Shown: one piece after another, positions 26,963 to 35,659 of the stretch
Numbering within the stretch: position 1 is the first letter of the stretch
How the letters are laid out: each line of letters begins with the position of its first letter
Origin: JAIQFF01 sp963788505
GTDB lineage: Bacteria > Acidobacteriota > Terriglobia > Terriglobales > Acidobacteriaceae
Length of the DNA stretch: 64,000 nt
NCBI GenBank assembly: GCA_963788505.1
Contig: CAWBGY010000005.1
Coordinates: 248,001-312,000 of the forward strand
Direction of reading: 5' to 3'
Made by a program: the position numbers and the translations under genes
The notes under the pieces: model-generated
What the model saw: the letters and a program-made list of their open reading frames with translations, nothing else
Databases searched by the model: none
What the model was told of the DNA's origin: nothing

Positions 26963-27715
26963 TCAGTACTTTACGACGGCCGCGAACGATTTCGGGTCCA
27001 GGCTGGCGCCGCCCACCAGTGCGCCGTCGATTTCTTCTTCCGACATCAGGGCCTTTACGTTCTCCGGTTTAACCGAACCGCCGTACAGGATGCGGAGATG
27101 GCCGGCAAAGTCCTCGCCAAAAGACTTGGCGGCCTCGCCCCGGATCAGCAGGTGCGCGGCGGAAGCAAGTTGCGGTGTGGCAGTTTTTCCGGTCCCGATG
27201 GCCCACACCGGTTCATAGGCCACCACCAGTTTAGCCGCCTTCTTGGCCGAAATGGCGTGGAAGGCGCGCAGACACTGGCGGCGCAATACGTCCTCGGTGA
27301 GGTTGGCCTCGCGCTCTTCGAGAACCTCGCCCACGCAAACGATGGGGATGAGACCGGCCTCGAGGGCTGCTTTCAGTTTGAAGTTCACCATATCGTCAGT
27401 TTCTCCGAAATACTGGCGGCGCTCGGAGTGGCCGATGATCACGTGCGTGCAGCCCATATCGAGCAGCATGCCGGGGCAGATTTCGCCGGTGTAGGCACCC
27501 TCTTTTTCCCAGTACAGGTCTTGCGCGCCGATGGCGACGTTGGAACCCTTGGTGTCTTCGATGGCAACGTAGAGATCAATGTACGGCGGACACACTACGA
27601 TTTCGTCCCGGGTATGGCCGGCCACCAGCGGCAGAAAGTCATGAAAGAAGGCGCGGGTCTGAGCGGGGCCCTTGTACATCTTCCAGTTGGCGGCCATCAA
27701 CTTTTTTCTCGTCAT
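26963..27715 (-). CDS. tpiA: Triosephosphate isomerase
   Basis: A 250-residue TIM-barrel enzyme of normal length, interconverting DHAP and glyceraldehyde 3-phosphate. Motifs: AANWKMYKG (catalytic Lys), VIIGHSERRQYFGE (catalytic His), VVAYEPVWAIGTGKTA (catalytic Glu) and ILYGGSVKPEN. It overlaps the macro-domain gene upstream by ATGA and belongs to the gap-pgk-tpiA run. Confidence 0.96.
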   Translation of the reverse strand: MTRKKLMAANWKMYKGPAQTRAFFHDFLPLVAGHTRDEIVVCPPYIDLYVAIEDTKGSNVAIGAQDLYWEKEGAYTGEICPGMLLDMGCTHVIIGHSERRQYFGETDDMVNFKLKAALEAGLIPIVCVGEVLEEREANLTEDVLRRQCLRAFHAISAKKAAKLVVAYEPVWAIGTGKTATPQLASAAHLLIRGEAAKSFGEDFAGHLRILYGGSVKPENVKALMSEEEIDGALVGGASLDPKSFAAVVKY

Positions 27716-28335
27716 TTGATTGTCCGGACTCCGATCTCGTAAGGAGTGTCCGACAACGGATCACGCTGCGCCATCGCGGCAGCGGTGAACGCACCGAGCG
27801 TTGTCCGGTCGAACATCACCATTGATATCAAGACCACCCACTTGGCCATCGTGAGCTGTTCAATTACGCTGGGGATGGCCACCCAGGCGGCCTGTTCCGC
27901 AGGATATCCGAAGATGCCAGTGGAAATTGCGGGGAACGCAATCTTGTGCAATTTCAATTCATCGGCGATGCGGATCGACTCCCGGTAGCATGAAGAAAGC
28001 ACTTCGGCTTCTCTGTGGCTGCCTCCGCGCCAAACCGGGCCAACCGTGTGGATCACGTATTTCGCCTTCAGGCGGCCTGCCGTGGTTGCTACCGCCTGAC
28101 CTGGCGGAAGCGGCCCTCGTTCACTTCGAATACGCCGACACTCCTCCGCAATCGCCGGGCCACCCGCATGATGGATGGCTCCACAGACGCCGCCCCCGGG
28201 GAGCAAGTCGGAGTTGGCAGCGTTCACGATTGCGTCGCACGAACTTTGCGTGATATCTCCAAGCTCCACGCGAACCTCGCGCCGGTCACCAACTCGTAGA
28301 CTTACCGTGTAACTCTTGTCTTTCGGCAAGGCCAT
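27712..28335 (-). CDS. Macro-domain ADP-ribose-binding hydrolase
   Basis: A 207-residue protein whose first 170 residues are a macro domain: SSCDAIVNAANSDLLPGGGV and AIHHAGGPAIAEEC (the ADP-ribose loop), then YVIHTVGPVWRGG and FPAISTGIFGYPAEQAA. Macro domains of this MacroD/YmdB type remove ADP-ribose or acetyl groups from O-acetyl-ADP-ribose and mono-ADP-ribosylated targets. It sits between pgk and tpiA and is translationally coupled to tpiA, an unusual place for it. Confidence 0.9.
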   Translation of the reverse strand: MALPKDKSYTVSLRVGDRREVRVELGDITQSSCDAIVNAANSDLLPGGGVCGAIHHAGGPAIAEECRRIRSERGPLPPGQAVATTAGRLKAKYVIHTVGPVWRGGSHREAEVLSSCYRESIRIADELKLHKIAFPAISTGIFGYPAEQAAWVAIPSVIEQLTMAKWVVLISMVMFDRTTLGAFTAAAMAQRDPLSDTPYEIGVRTIK

Positions 28336-28419
28336 TTGAAAAAACTCCAGAACCAGGTGTTTCCTTTCGCACTGGATGGCAGTTTGAACAGGCGACTGAC
28401 GTCTTGCCGGAGGACTACT

Positions 28420-29628
28420 TCATTTCTTGTCCGTGAGCGCTTCGACTCCCGGAAGCTTCTTGCCTTCCAGGAATTCCAGCGAAGCTCCGCCGCCGGTGGA
28501 GATGTGAGTGATTTTGTCGGCCACGCCGGCTTGGTTGACCGCAGACACCGAATCTCCTCCGCCTACGATTGACGTCGCGCCGACATTCTCGGCCACCGCG
28601 TCGGCGACTTTGAAAGTGCCCTTGGCGAACGGCGCGACTTCGAAGACGCCCATGGGACCGTTCCAGACGATGGTCAGGGCGCGGGCGATCTCCTCCGTAA
28701 AGGCCTCGATGGTCTTCGGTCCGATATCCAGGGCCATCATGTTGGCGGGAATATGCCCGCTGCCCACGATTTGCACGATTGCGTTGGGATCAATCTTTTC
28801 CGCCACCACGTGGTCGATCGGCAGCAGGAACTTCAGCTTGTGGCTTTTTGCCTCTTTCAAGAGCTGGCGTGCCAGGTCGACCTTATCTTCCTCCACCAGG
28901 GATTTACCAACGGGCTCGCCCTGGGCCTTGAGGAAGGTGTAGGCCATACCGCCACCGATAATGAGCGCGTCAACCTTATCCAAAAGGTTGCGGATGACGC
29001 CGATCTTGTCGCTTACTTTAGCGCCGCCGAGGATTGCGATGAACGGCCGCTCGGGGTGGCGCAGCACCTTGCCCAGGTACTGTAGTTCTTTTTCCATCAG
29101 CAACCCGGCGGCGGACTTTTGCACAAAGCGGGTCACCCCAACCGTGGAAGCGTGGGCGCGATGCGCCGTCCCGAAAGCATCGTTTACGTAGTAGTCGGCT
29201 AGGCCGGCGAGCTGCTTGGCGAACTTGGGGTCGTTGGCTTCCTCTTCCGGATGGAAGCGCAGATTCTCCAGCAGCAGGGTCTGGCCCTGTTCCAGCTTTC
29301 CCGCCATCTCTTCCGCTTCCGGGCCGACACATTCGGGGCAGAAGCCTACGTTTTCTCCGCGTGCCAATTCCTTGTCCAGCAGCATGCGCAGGCGTTCGGC
29401 CGCGGGCTTGAGGCTCAATCCCGGGTTCGGTTTCCCCTTGGGCCGGCCGAGGTGGGAGACCAGAACCAGCCGGGCCCGGTGACGGAGAGCGTACTCAATC
29501 GTGGGCAGGGTTTCGCGGATGCGGGTGTCGTCGATGACGCGGCCATCTTCCAGCGGGACGTTGAAATCGACCCGCATCAGGACGCGGTGATTATTGAGGG
29601 ACAGATCGCGGATGGAAAGCTTCGACAT
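28420..29628 (-). CDS. pgk: Phosphoglycerate kinase
   Basis: A 402-residue monomeric glycolytic kinase transferring phosphate from 1,3-bisphosphoglycerate to ADP. Motifs: RVLMRVDFNVPLEDG, VLVSHLGRPKGKP, DAFGTAHRAHAST, ILGGAKVSDKIGVI and the nucleotide loop GGGDSVSAVNQ near the end. The frame opens at 29745 but ATG 29628 starts the conserved MSKLSIRDL, so the extra 39 residues are rejected. It lies between gap and the macro-domain gene. Confidence 0.96.
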   Translation of the reverse strand: MSKLSIRDLSLNNHRVLMRVDFNVPLEDGRVIDDTRIRETLPTIEYALRHRARLVLVSHLGRPKGKPNPGLSLKPAAERLRMLLDKELARGENVGFCPECVGPEAEEMAGKLEQGQTLLLENLRFHPEEEANDPKFAKQLAGLADYYVNDAFGTAHRAHASTVGVTRFVQKSAAGLLMEKELQYLGKVLRHPERPFIAILGGAKVSDKIGVIRNLLDKVDALIIGGGMAYTFLKAQGEPVGKSLVEEDKVDLARQLLKEAKSHKLKFLLPIDHVVAEKIDPNAIVQIVGSGHIPANMMALDIGPKTIEAFTEEIARALTIVWNGPMGVFEVAPFAKGTFKVADAVAENVGATSIVGGGDSVSAVNQAGVADKITHISTGGGASLEFLEGKKLPGVEALTDKK

Positions 29629-29751
29629 ATGGATCACTTCGGGCAACTTGGATATGAGCGCCGAGGCCGATTGCATTGCAGGCCTGCCGGCACGCTTTCT
29701 CCGGAGTGGCAGTCGCGGACATGCCGCCCGCGACCGCATGCGCACACGAGC

Positions 29752-30762
29752 TTACAGGCCCTTGCTTCCGATGTAGTTGATCAGGTCGCGAACGCGGGAA
29801 GAATATCCCCATTCGTTGTCGTACCACGAGATCACTTTTACGCAATTGCCGCCGACCACCAGGGTCATGGGAGCATCGACGATGGAAGAACGTCCGTCCC
29901 CCTTGAAGTCGGCGGAAACCAGTTCCTGTTCTTCATAGCCCAGATAGCCCTTCAGCGGTCCGCTCTCGGACGCCTTCTTGAGCGTGGCGTTCACTTCTTC
30001 TTTCGTGGTCTTCTTTTCCACGAACACTACCAGGTCGACGACCGAAACGTTGGGGGTGGGCACGCGCATGGCGAAACCGTCGAGCTTGCCCGCCAGGTCG
30101 GGAATCACGAGCTTCAGGGCCTTGGCCGCGCCGGTCGAAGTGGGAATCATGTTGATGGCGGCGGCGCGGGCCCGGCGCAGGTCCTTGTGCGGGAAATCCA
30201 GGATCACCTGGTCGTTGGTGTAGGAGTGGATCGTGGTCATGGTGCCGCTGACGATTTTGAAATTGTCATTCACCACCTTCGCGATCGGCGCCAGGCAGTT
30301 GGTGGTGCAGGAGGCGTTCGAAATAATGTGATGCTTGGCGGGATCGTAGACGCCTTCGTTCACGCCCAGGACGACGGTGACATCTTCGTTCTTGGCGGGA
30401 GCTGAAATGATCACCTTCTTGACCGGCCCGCGCATGTGCTTTTTGGCGTCGTTGGCGTCGGTGAAGTGGCCGGTGGATTCAATCACAACCTGGGCTCCAA
30501 CCGATTCCCATGGCAGTTTTCCGGGGTCTCTTTCCTTGAACACCTTGATGGTCTTGTTGTCGATGGTGATGCTGTCCGCGCCGGCGGTGATCTTGTGCGG
30601 CAGATTGCCCAGAATGGAATCGTATTTCAGCAGGTGGGCCAGGGTTTTGGGGTCGGTGAGATCGTTCACCGCCACGAATTCGATATTGCTGTCATTGAGC
30701 GAAGCTCGGAACACGTTCCGCCCGATGCGTCCGAATCCGTTAATGCCTACTTTAATTGCCAT
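29752..30762 (-). CDS. gap: Glyceraldehyde-3-phosphate dehydrogenase, type I
   Basis: A 336-residue NAD-dependent enzyme of the glycolytic type. The Rossmann motif is VGINGFGRIGRNVFRA; the active-site cysteine is in SNASCTTNCLAPIAKVV; the C-terminus has WYDNEWGYSSRV. It has a strong ribosome site (GGAGG, 4 nt before ATG) and is the first gene of the glycolytic run gap-pgk-macro-tpiA. The 130-bp upstream region to the PPOX gene is the likely promoter area. Confidence 0.97.
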   Translation of the reverse strand: MAIKVGINGFGRIGRNVFRASLNDSNIEFVAVNDLTDPKTLAHLLKYDSILGNLPHKITAGADSITIDNKTIKVFKERDPGKLPWESVGAQVVIESTGHFTDANDAKKHMRGPVKKVIISAPAKNEDVTVVLGVNEGVYDPAKHHIISNASCTTNCLAPIAKVVNDNFKIVSGTMTTIHSYTNDQVILDFPHKDLRRARAAAINMIPTSTGAAKALKLVIPDLAGKLDGFAMRVPTPNVSVVDLVVFVEKKTTKEEVNATLKKASESGPLKGYLGYEEQELVSADFKGDGRSSIVDAPMTLVVGGNCVKVISWYDNEWGYSSRVRDLINYIGSKGL

Positions 30763-30891
30763 CTCGCCTCCGAAAATTTGACTTAAGACACTGGTGAAAC
30801 TTTGTCCTGACCTGTAAGTGGAAAGAAAATGTTAACAGGGAAACGAAGAATGCCGCAAATTACAAAGCGTTGAGCGTGGTCCCCCGAGTGG

Positions 30892-31251
30892 CTAGGCCGA
30901 AGGCTCAATTTCCAGATAAACGTTCGTCTTGCTCCAGAAGAAAGGGATCCGCGCCAGCCAATACTTGTGTTCGATGGTTTTGCGGGCCCAGGGCCAGGCA
31001 TCCGGCGGAAGAATCCGGGCGGTTGCCGCGAACTCGGGGCCGATGATGGTTCCACGCATGGTGCACGGGGCGATGCTGATTTTGGGATTGTTTTTGATCC
31101 GTTTGTATTTGCCGGAATCGCTGCGGGTCATGACGTAAAGCTTGTCATCTTTTTCGCCGAACCAGACCGGGGTGTAGACGGGCGTGCCGTTCTTGCGGAA
31201 GCTCGCCAGAGCGATGTATTTCTGGCCGTTGATTTCGGGCGGAATCGGCAT
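30892..31251 (-). CDS. PPOX-class (pyridoxamine oxidase-fold) flavin/F420-type protein
   Basis: A 119-residue split-barrel protein: YIALASFRKNGTPVYTPVWF and KLYVMTRSDSGKYKRI, with KNNPKISIAPCTMRG, are typical of PPOX-class putative F420- or FMN-dependent oxidoreductases. Substrate and cofactor cannot be decided. TACAAT lies 6 nt before the ATG, so the message is probably leaderless. It is in the same direction as gap but separated by 130 bp. Confidence 0.82.
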   Translation of the reverse strand: MPIPPEINGQKYIALASFRKNGTPVYTPVWFGEKDDKLYVMTRSDSGKYKRIKNNPKISIAPCTMRGTIIGPEFAATARILPPDAWPWARKTIEHKYWLARIPFFWSKTNVYLEIEPSA

Positions 31252-31257
31252 CGATCT

Positions 31258-31263
31258 ATTGTA
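31258..31263 (-). promoter_or_regulatory. -10 box of the PPOX gene, probably leaderless
   Basis: On the minus strand TACAAT, 6 nt, then ATG. No Shine-Dalgarno sequence. Confidence 0.5.
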
Positions 31264-31280
31264 CGGCGCGAAATGGTTTG

Positions 31281-31433
31281 AATGTGTGGTCGCGGGCGCC
31301 CCCGCCCGCGAAATGCCGCAAGCATGATTTGAAACCTGCGAGGGAAAATCCTTTTCCTATACCTCGGTGGTTTCCTTGAGTTCGGTGCCGCTTCACGCGT
31401 TCACGCGGGCGGGGACGCCCGCGACCACACATT
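31281..31433. repeat. 153-bp element with 30-bp terminal inverted repeats
   Basis: The left end (31281-31310) and the right end (31404-31433) are reverse complements at 29 of 30 positions, each starting AATGTGTGGTCGCGGGCG from the outside. The 93-bp interior has no reading frame. The structure resembles a small non-autonomous mobile element or a large dispersed palindrome; I see no clear target-site duplication. Confidence 0.7.
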
Positions 31434-31497
31434 CGCGTCACACCTGACTGTTTTCTTGACACCTCCCAGTCTTCCGTCGAGAATGTGCGCGGCAACA

Positions 31498-31504
31498 GGG
31501 AGGT
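31498..31504 (+). promoter_or_regulatory. Ribosome-binding site deciding a TTG start
   Basis: GGGAGGT lies 5 nt before TTG 31510, the codon that starts a clear Tat signal peptide, so TTG rather than the earlier ATG 31483 is preferred. Confidence 0.6.
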
Positions 31505-31509
31505 GTACC

Positions 31510-33654
31510 TTGAACTTTCACACCCGGCGTGATTTTCTTGGTGGCACGGTTGCGCTGATTGGCGCCGCAAGCCTTCGTCTTCCGGTCTGGGCGCGGGCCA
31601 TGCCGAATCCGGGCGGCAGCACGCCGGGGGCACAGATCCTGCTGGGTGTCGACTACTATCCTGACCAGACGCCAGAAGCTCTCTGGGAAGAAGACGCGCG
31701 GATGATGGCCGAAGCGGGCTTCACCAATGTGCGTATTGCCGAATTTGCCTGGGCATTGATGGAACCGGCAGAAGGCAAGTTCGAGTTTGGCTGGCTGCAT
31801 CACGCCATCGAGATTCTGCGCAAGCACAAGATTGCCGTCATTCTGGGCACGCCCTCGGCGGCGCCCCCTCCCTGGCTCTCGCTGAAGTATCCCGACATCG
31901 TCGAAGTAAACGCTGAGGGCGAACGCCTGCATCCCGGAGGACGCCGCTTCACCTGTCCCACCAACCCGGTCTATCGCAGGCTTTCGCTGGCCATTGCCAG
32001 CGAGATGGCCAAGAAGTTCGGCGACGCCGAGGGCGTGATTGGATGGCAAATTGACAACGAGCTGACCCTGGGCTCAGCGCCGCGCTGCTACTGCAACTTC
32101 TGTCAGGCGGGATTTCAAAACTGGCTTCGCACCCGGTACAGCACGCTGGATAACCTGAATCAGAGTTGGGGGACGGTTTTCTGGAGCCAGACCTATACCG
32201 ATTTTTCCCAGATTCCGGTGCCGCTGTTGTCGGGCGGCGACCCCAATCCCGGGCTGGCGCTTGACTACGACCGCTACCAGTCCTACGCCAACGTCTCTTT
32301 CGCGGAAGAACAGCTGACCATGCTGCGCCAGATGTGTCGCACGCATTTTGTAACCACCAATAACGTGACGCTGGTGGACACGATCGATATGCGGAGTCTC
32401 TACCAGAAACTTGATTTTGCGGCGTTCGACAACTATCCCGGCTTTTTCGAAATGCTGATGGCCCAGGAAGGGAAAGCTGCCTCTTTCGACCTCGTCGCAA
32501 CTATCTCTCTCGGACATGATTTCGCGCGCAGCGTGAAGGGAGGCGAGCCCTTCATGATCATGGAAGAGCAATCGGGAAAGGCAGGGCAGCGCACTTTCTC
32601 TCCCCAGCCTGAGAAGGGGCAGGTCAGGCTCTGGACTTATCAGGGGATCGCGCACGGGGCGATGGGTGTCAACTATTTCCGCTGGGACACGGCGACATTC
32701 GGAGCCGAAGAGTATTGGCACGGCGTCTTGAACCACGATCGCTCCCGGAGTCCGGGATACGATGAAATCACGCAGACGGTAAAAGAGCTCAAGGCGCTGG
32801 GAGCGGAGGTTTTGTATTCGCAGTACGCGGCGGAAACGGCGCTGGTATTTGACTACGATTGCGGCTGGGCACTCAAAATCCAGCCTGGTCAGTACGCCCT
32901 CACCTACATGGCGCAGATCACGGCCTGGTATGGCGGCATTTCTGCAAGCCATTCGGGAATCGACGTGATCGCTCCCGAAGTTGATCTTTCCCCCTACAAG
33001 ATTGTGTTTGCGCCGCTGGCTTATGTGGTCTCAGAGAAGCAAGCCGCCAAGATCAGGAGTTTTGTGCAGGCGGGCGGGATGTTTGTCACCAACTTCCGGC
33101 TGGGTGTGAAAACCGAGAGCAGCCAGATCGTTCGCACGCCGCTTCCCGGGCTGCTTCGGGACGTAATGGGAGTAACGGTCGAGGACTACGTGCCGATTTA
33201 CTCGGCGAAGAATGGGGTGAAATTTGCATCTGCCCTGGCCGGGGCCGACGGCGAGTGCGTTCTATGGACGGACATCCTTCAACCTGCGGGAGCTGAGGTG
33301 CTGGCGACGTATACGGCAGGCTCACATGCGGGACAGGCAGCGATCACCATGAACACCTTCGGCAAGGGTAAAGCCGTGTACATCGGTGCCGACCTCGATG
33401 GGGCGAGCCTGGCCAGAGTGTTGCGAACCCTTTCCGGGATGGCTGGGGTAAAGCCGCCGCTGGACGTGCCGGAGGGGATCGAGGTGACGGCGCGCAGGTC
33501 GGGAGACAAGCAGTGGATATTTATTCTGAACCATGCCGCGGTTTCGCAGAGCATCAGTCTGCCCGGCGGGTTTACCGATCTGCTGACCGGACAGGCACAC
33601 GCCGGGAAAATTGACGTCGGTGGGTATGGGGTGCGGGTGCTGCAGGCGTCGTAG
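31510..33654 (+). CDS. GH42 beta-galactosidase-like enzyme with Tat signal
   Basis: About 714 residues. The N-terminus has a twin-arginine signal (HTRRDFLGGTVALIGAASL), so export in folded form is predicted. The GH42 barrel follows: GVDYYPDQTPEALWEEDARM, VRIAEFAWALMEP, and the acid/base Glu in VIGWQIDNELTLGS; the nucleophile Glu is probably in FMIMEEQSGKAGQR. Cysteines in CYCNFC match the structural zinc site of the family. C-terminal trimerisation and beta domains are present. Family members cleave terminal beta-galactose, often from pectic side chains. Start at TTG 31510 rests on its ribosome site and signal peptide. Confidence 0.85.
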   Translation: MNFHTRRDFLGGTVALIGAASLRLPVWARAMPNPGGSTPGAQILLGVDYYPDQTPEALWEEDARMMAEAGFTNVRIAEFAWALMEPAEGKFEFGWLHHAIEILRKHKIAVILGTPSAAPPPWLSLKYPDIVEVNAEGERLHPGGRRFTCPTNPVYRRLSLAIASEMAKKFGDAEGVIGWQIDNELTLGSAPRCYCNFCQAGFQNWLRTRYSTLDNLNQSWGTVFWSQTYTDFSQIPVPLLSGGDPNPGLALDYDRYQSYANVSFAEEQLTMLRQMCRTHFVTTNNVTLVDTIDMRSLYQKLDFAAFDNYPGFFEMLMAQEGKAASFDLVATISLGHDFARSVKGGEPFMIMEEQSGKAGQRTFSPQPEKGQVRLWTYQGIAHGAMGVNYFRWDTATFGAEEYWHGVLNHDRSRSPGYDEITQTVKELKALGAEVLYSQYAAETALVFDYDCGWALKIQPGQYALTYMAQITAWYGGISASHSGIDVIAPEVDLSPYKIVFAPLAYVVSEKQAAKIRSFVQAGGMFVTNFRLGVKTESSQIVRTPLPGLLRDVMGVTVEDYVPIYSAKNGVKFASALAGADGECVLWTDILQPAGAEVLATYTAGSHAGQAAITMNTFGKGKAVYIGADLDGASLARVLRTLSGMAGVKPPLDVPEGIEVTARRSGDKQWIFILNHAAVSQSISLPGGFTDLLTGQAHAGKIDVGGYGVRVLQAS

Positions 33655-33760
33655 GCCGGCATCATTCGATGTCGATTCTTGTACGGCAACGGCGCGGCCC
33701 AACGCTGGCAGCTTTGGTACGCCTCTGCCAACCTGGATTGCCTGAGATATGTAGCTGTGT

Positions 33761-33766
33761 TACAAA
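33761..33766 (+). promoter_or_regulatory. Possible -10 box of the PNK-like kinase gene
   Basis: TACAAA, 6 nt, then ATG 33773. A weaker match than the other leaderless cases. Confidence 0.3.
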
Positions 33767-33772
33767 CCAGAC

Positions 33773-34651
33773 ATGCGCAAGTGGATGCGCGATCGTCTCA
33801 AGCGCCCCAAAAAAAACGCGGAGGCCAGTAAGAGCGGACCTGCCCAGGCCCCTCTTCAGCCCGCCTACTACGATGCCGCCGAGGCTCCAGCGCCCGCGGC
33901 TGCCGCGAAAATAATCGAACCCGAGATTGAAGTGCAGTCGCCCGAGCCCCCGGCGATTCGGGACGAGGCTCCGCGAGGAAGTCCAGTCCAGCCGCAACGC
34001 CCGGGTGGGGACACGGACCCACGCCGCAGACGGCGGCGGGGAAGAGGCGGACGCGGTCGCGGTGGAGCGACGGCGGCAAGGACCGGGCCAGCCAACCAGG
34101 CTGGCGGCGCCGAGGAGAGTGGGCAGCCGGGGACCGGCTCCGCGATCGATACCGCGGCCGCTGCGGACCCGACGCCCGCGGCAGCACCCCGGGCTTCGAA
34201 AGGTACTGTCATTCTCGCCATCGGGCTGCCGGGATCGGGAAAGAGTTCCTGGTTCAAGCGGCACAACATTACGCCGCTCTCGAGCGACATGTTGCGGCAG
34301 CTCTTGTTCGACGATCCCACCGAACAACGTTTTCAGGACCTGATTTTTTCTAACCTGCGTTCCATGTTGAAGGCTCGCCTGATCGCGCGGCGCCCTTTGA
34401 ACTATGTGGACGCCACCAACCTGACCCCGCACGAGCGCCAAAGCTGGATCAAGCTGGCGCAGGATTACGGCTACGAAGTGCAGGCCGTATTCTTCGACGT
34501 CCCGCTGGAGGTGTGCCTGGAGCGCAATCACAAGCGCGAGCGGACAGTGGCCGACGACGTGATGCGGCGAATGAGCGCCAAGCTGAAAGCGCCGACCTTC
34601 GAGGAAGGATTCTCGAAGATTACGGTGGTGAGAGTGAAGCGTAAGGATTGA
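33773..34651 (+). CDS. P-loop kinase (polynucleotide kinase-like) with Arg/Gly-rich N-terminus
   Basis: 292 residues. The first 140 are low-complexity, rich in Pro/Ala and then Arg/Gly (RRRRRGRGGRGRGG), likely disordered and possibly RNA-binding. The C-terminal 150 are a P-loop kinase: Walker A AIGLPGSGKSSWFKR, then DMLRQLLFDD, YVDATNLTPHERQSWI and VPLEVCLERNHKRERTV, matching the AAA_33/PNK-kinase type of RNA or DNA 5'-end kinases. The combination suggests a nucleic-acid kinase, which is inference. Confidence 0.75.
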   Translation: MRKWMRDRLKRPKKNAEASKSGPAQAPLQPAYYDAAEAPAPAAAAKIIEPEIEVQSPEPPAIRDEAPRGSPVQPQRPGGDTDPRRRRRRGRGGRGRGGATAARTGPANQAGGAEESGQPGTGSAIDTAAAADPTPAAAPRASKGTVILAIGLPGSGKSSWFKRHNITPLSSDMLRQLLFDDPTEQRFQDLIFSNLRSMLKARLIARRPLNYVDATNLTPHERQSWIKLAQDYGYEVQAVFFDVPLEVCLERNHKRERTVADDVMRRMSAKLKAPTFEEGFSKITVVRVKRKD

Positions 34652-34720
34652 CCGTCAAAGGAATGACCGTCTGGGTCCGGCGATGAAACCTTCTAATCTC
34701 CCGCAGTGTCCTGATTTGGC

Positions 34721-34851
34721 GCTCTTTGCCCTTCTTTGCGAACTTTGCGGATCTTCTTTGCGCCCTTTGCGGTAAAGGGTTTGATCTCGCCCGAGTCATT
34801 CAAAACTCTTAACCGCAAAGTTCGCAAAGAAGATCCGCAAAGCGCGCAAAG
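34721..34851. repeat. Palindromic TTTGCGG repeat element, copy B
   Basis: The left arm (34721-34783) of TTTGCG-type units and the right arm (34802-34851) are reverse complements, with GCGGTAAAGGGTTTGA facing AAAACTCTTAACCGC. Same family as copies A (18536) and C (47113). It fills most of the 325-bp gap between the kinase and tRNA-Gln, where I see nothing else. Confidence 0.8.
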
Positions 34852-34976
34852 TTAGGATCGCGCATTTGAGCTGACCTCACAAATTAGGACACTACCTAAT
34901 CTCCCTCAATATTGACCACAAAGCCGCACGCCCATAGAATCACAAATAGCGGATTTCCGCGTTTCTCGCCGTGAGT

Positions 34977-35050
34977 TGCCCCCTCGTTCAACGGTAGGAC
35001 AGCAGATTCTGGATCTGCTTATCGGGGTTCGAATCCCTGGGGGGCAACCA
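34977..35050 (+). tRNA. tRNA-Gln (anticodon CTG)
   Basis: 74 nt. Acceptor TGCCCCC/GGGGGCA with discriminator A and encoded CCA. Anticodon stem GCAGA/TCTGC holds loop TTCTGGA (CTG). The T-arm GGGGTTCGAATCCC is standard; the D-arm is CGTTCAACGGTAGGACA. The U1-A72 pair is typical of glutamine tRNAs. Confidence 0.95.
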
Positions 35051-35239
35051 AAACATCACTTCTTCGATCCCGTTATTTCCACATGCGTTACCCAACTACC
35101 CTCTCCTTTCGGAATCGTTTGTGATAGCTTTTTCTGCCTACCGGGAAGAACCGGGTGCCCCGTCCTCGTCTCTCCGTTTTTTGGAGAGACAGGGCGGGTT
35201 AGTGAGCCCCATCAAAAAACTGGAAATAAGGACGGACTC

Positions 35240-35659
35240 ATGAGCGAAGCGCAGCCTACGCGAAGTATCGGCCGCAGCGTCGCCGCTGTGCTTGCGGGCT
35301 TCGTGGTGGTCGTTGTTCTTTCCCTTGGAACCGACGCAGTGCTGCATGCCACGGGTATATTTCCGCGGGAGGGGGCGGCCATGTCAAACGCCCTTTTTCT
35401 GTTGGCGACGGTATACCGCACCGTCTTCGGGATCGGAGGCAGCTACATCACGGCGTGGCTGGCGCCGAACAAGCCCATGCAGCATGCGCTGGTGGGCGGC
35501 GTCATCGGTCTGGCCCTGAGCGTTTTGGGCGCCGTGACCACCTGGAACCAAAACCTGGGTCCGCACTGGTATCCGCTGGCCCTGGTGGTCACCGCCCTGC
35601 CGGGTGCCTGGCTGGGCGGTCAACTCCGCCTCATGCAGCTGCGGACCAGCCGGCCCTAG
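35240..35659 (+). CDS. Small membrane protein, four helices
   Basis: A 139-residue protein with four hydrophobic segments (for example VAAVLAGFVVVVVLSLGTDA and ALVVTALPGAWLGGQL). No named family is recognised; similar small proteins occur widely in acidobacteria. The frame runs back into tRNA-Gln, but ATG 35240 with AAGGA upstream is the first credible start. It ends tail to tail with purU, overlapping by 4 nt. Confidence 0.7.
   Translation: MSEAQPTRSIGRSVAAVLAGFVVVVVLSLGTDAVLHATGIFPREGAAMSNALFLLATVYRTVFGIGGSYITAWLAPNKPMQHALVGGVIGLALSVLGAVTTWNQNLGPHWYPLALVVTALPGAWLGGQLRLMQLRTSRP

Noticed and set aside
29251..30405. 384-residue plus-strand frame across pgk and gap
   Set aside because: It spans two conserved minus-strand genes and their gap; His/Gln-rich shadow composition.
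34976..35239. N-terminal extension of the small membrane protein
   Set aside because: It would read through tRNA-Gln; ATG 35240 has its own ribosome site.
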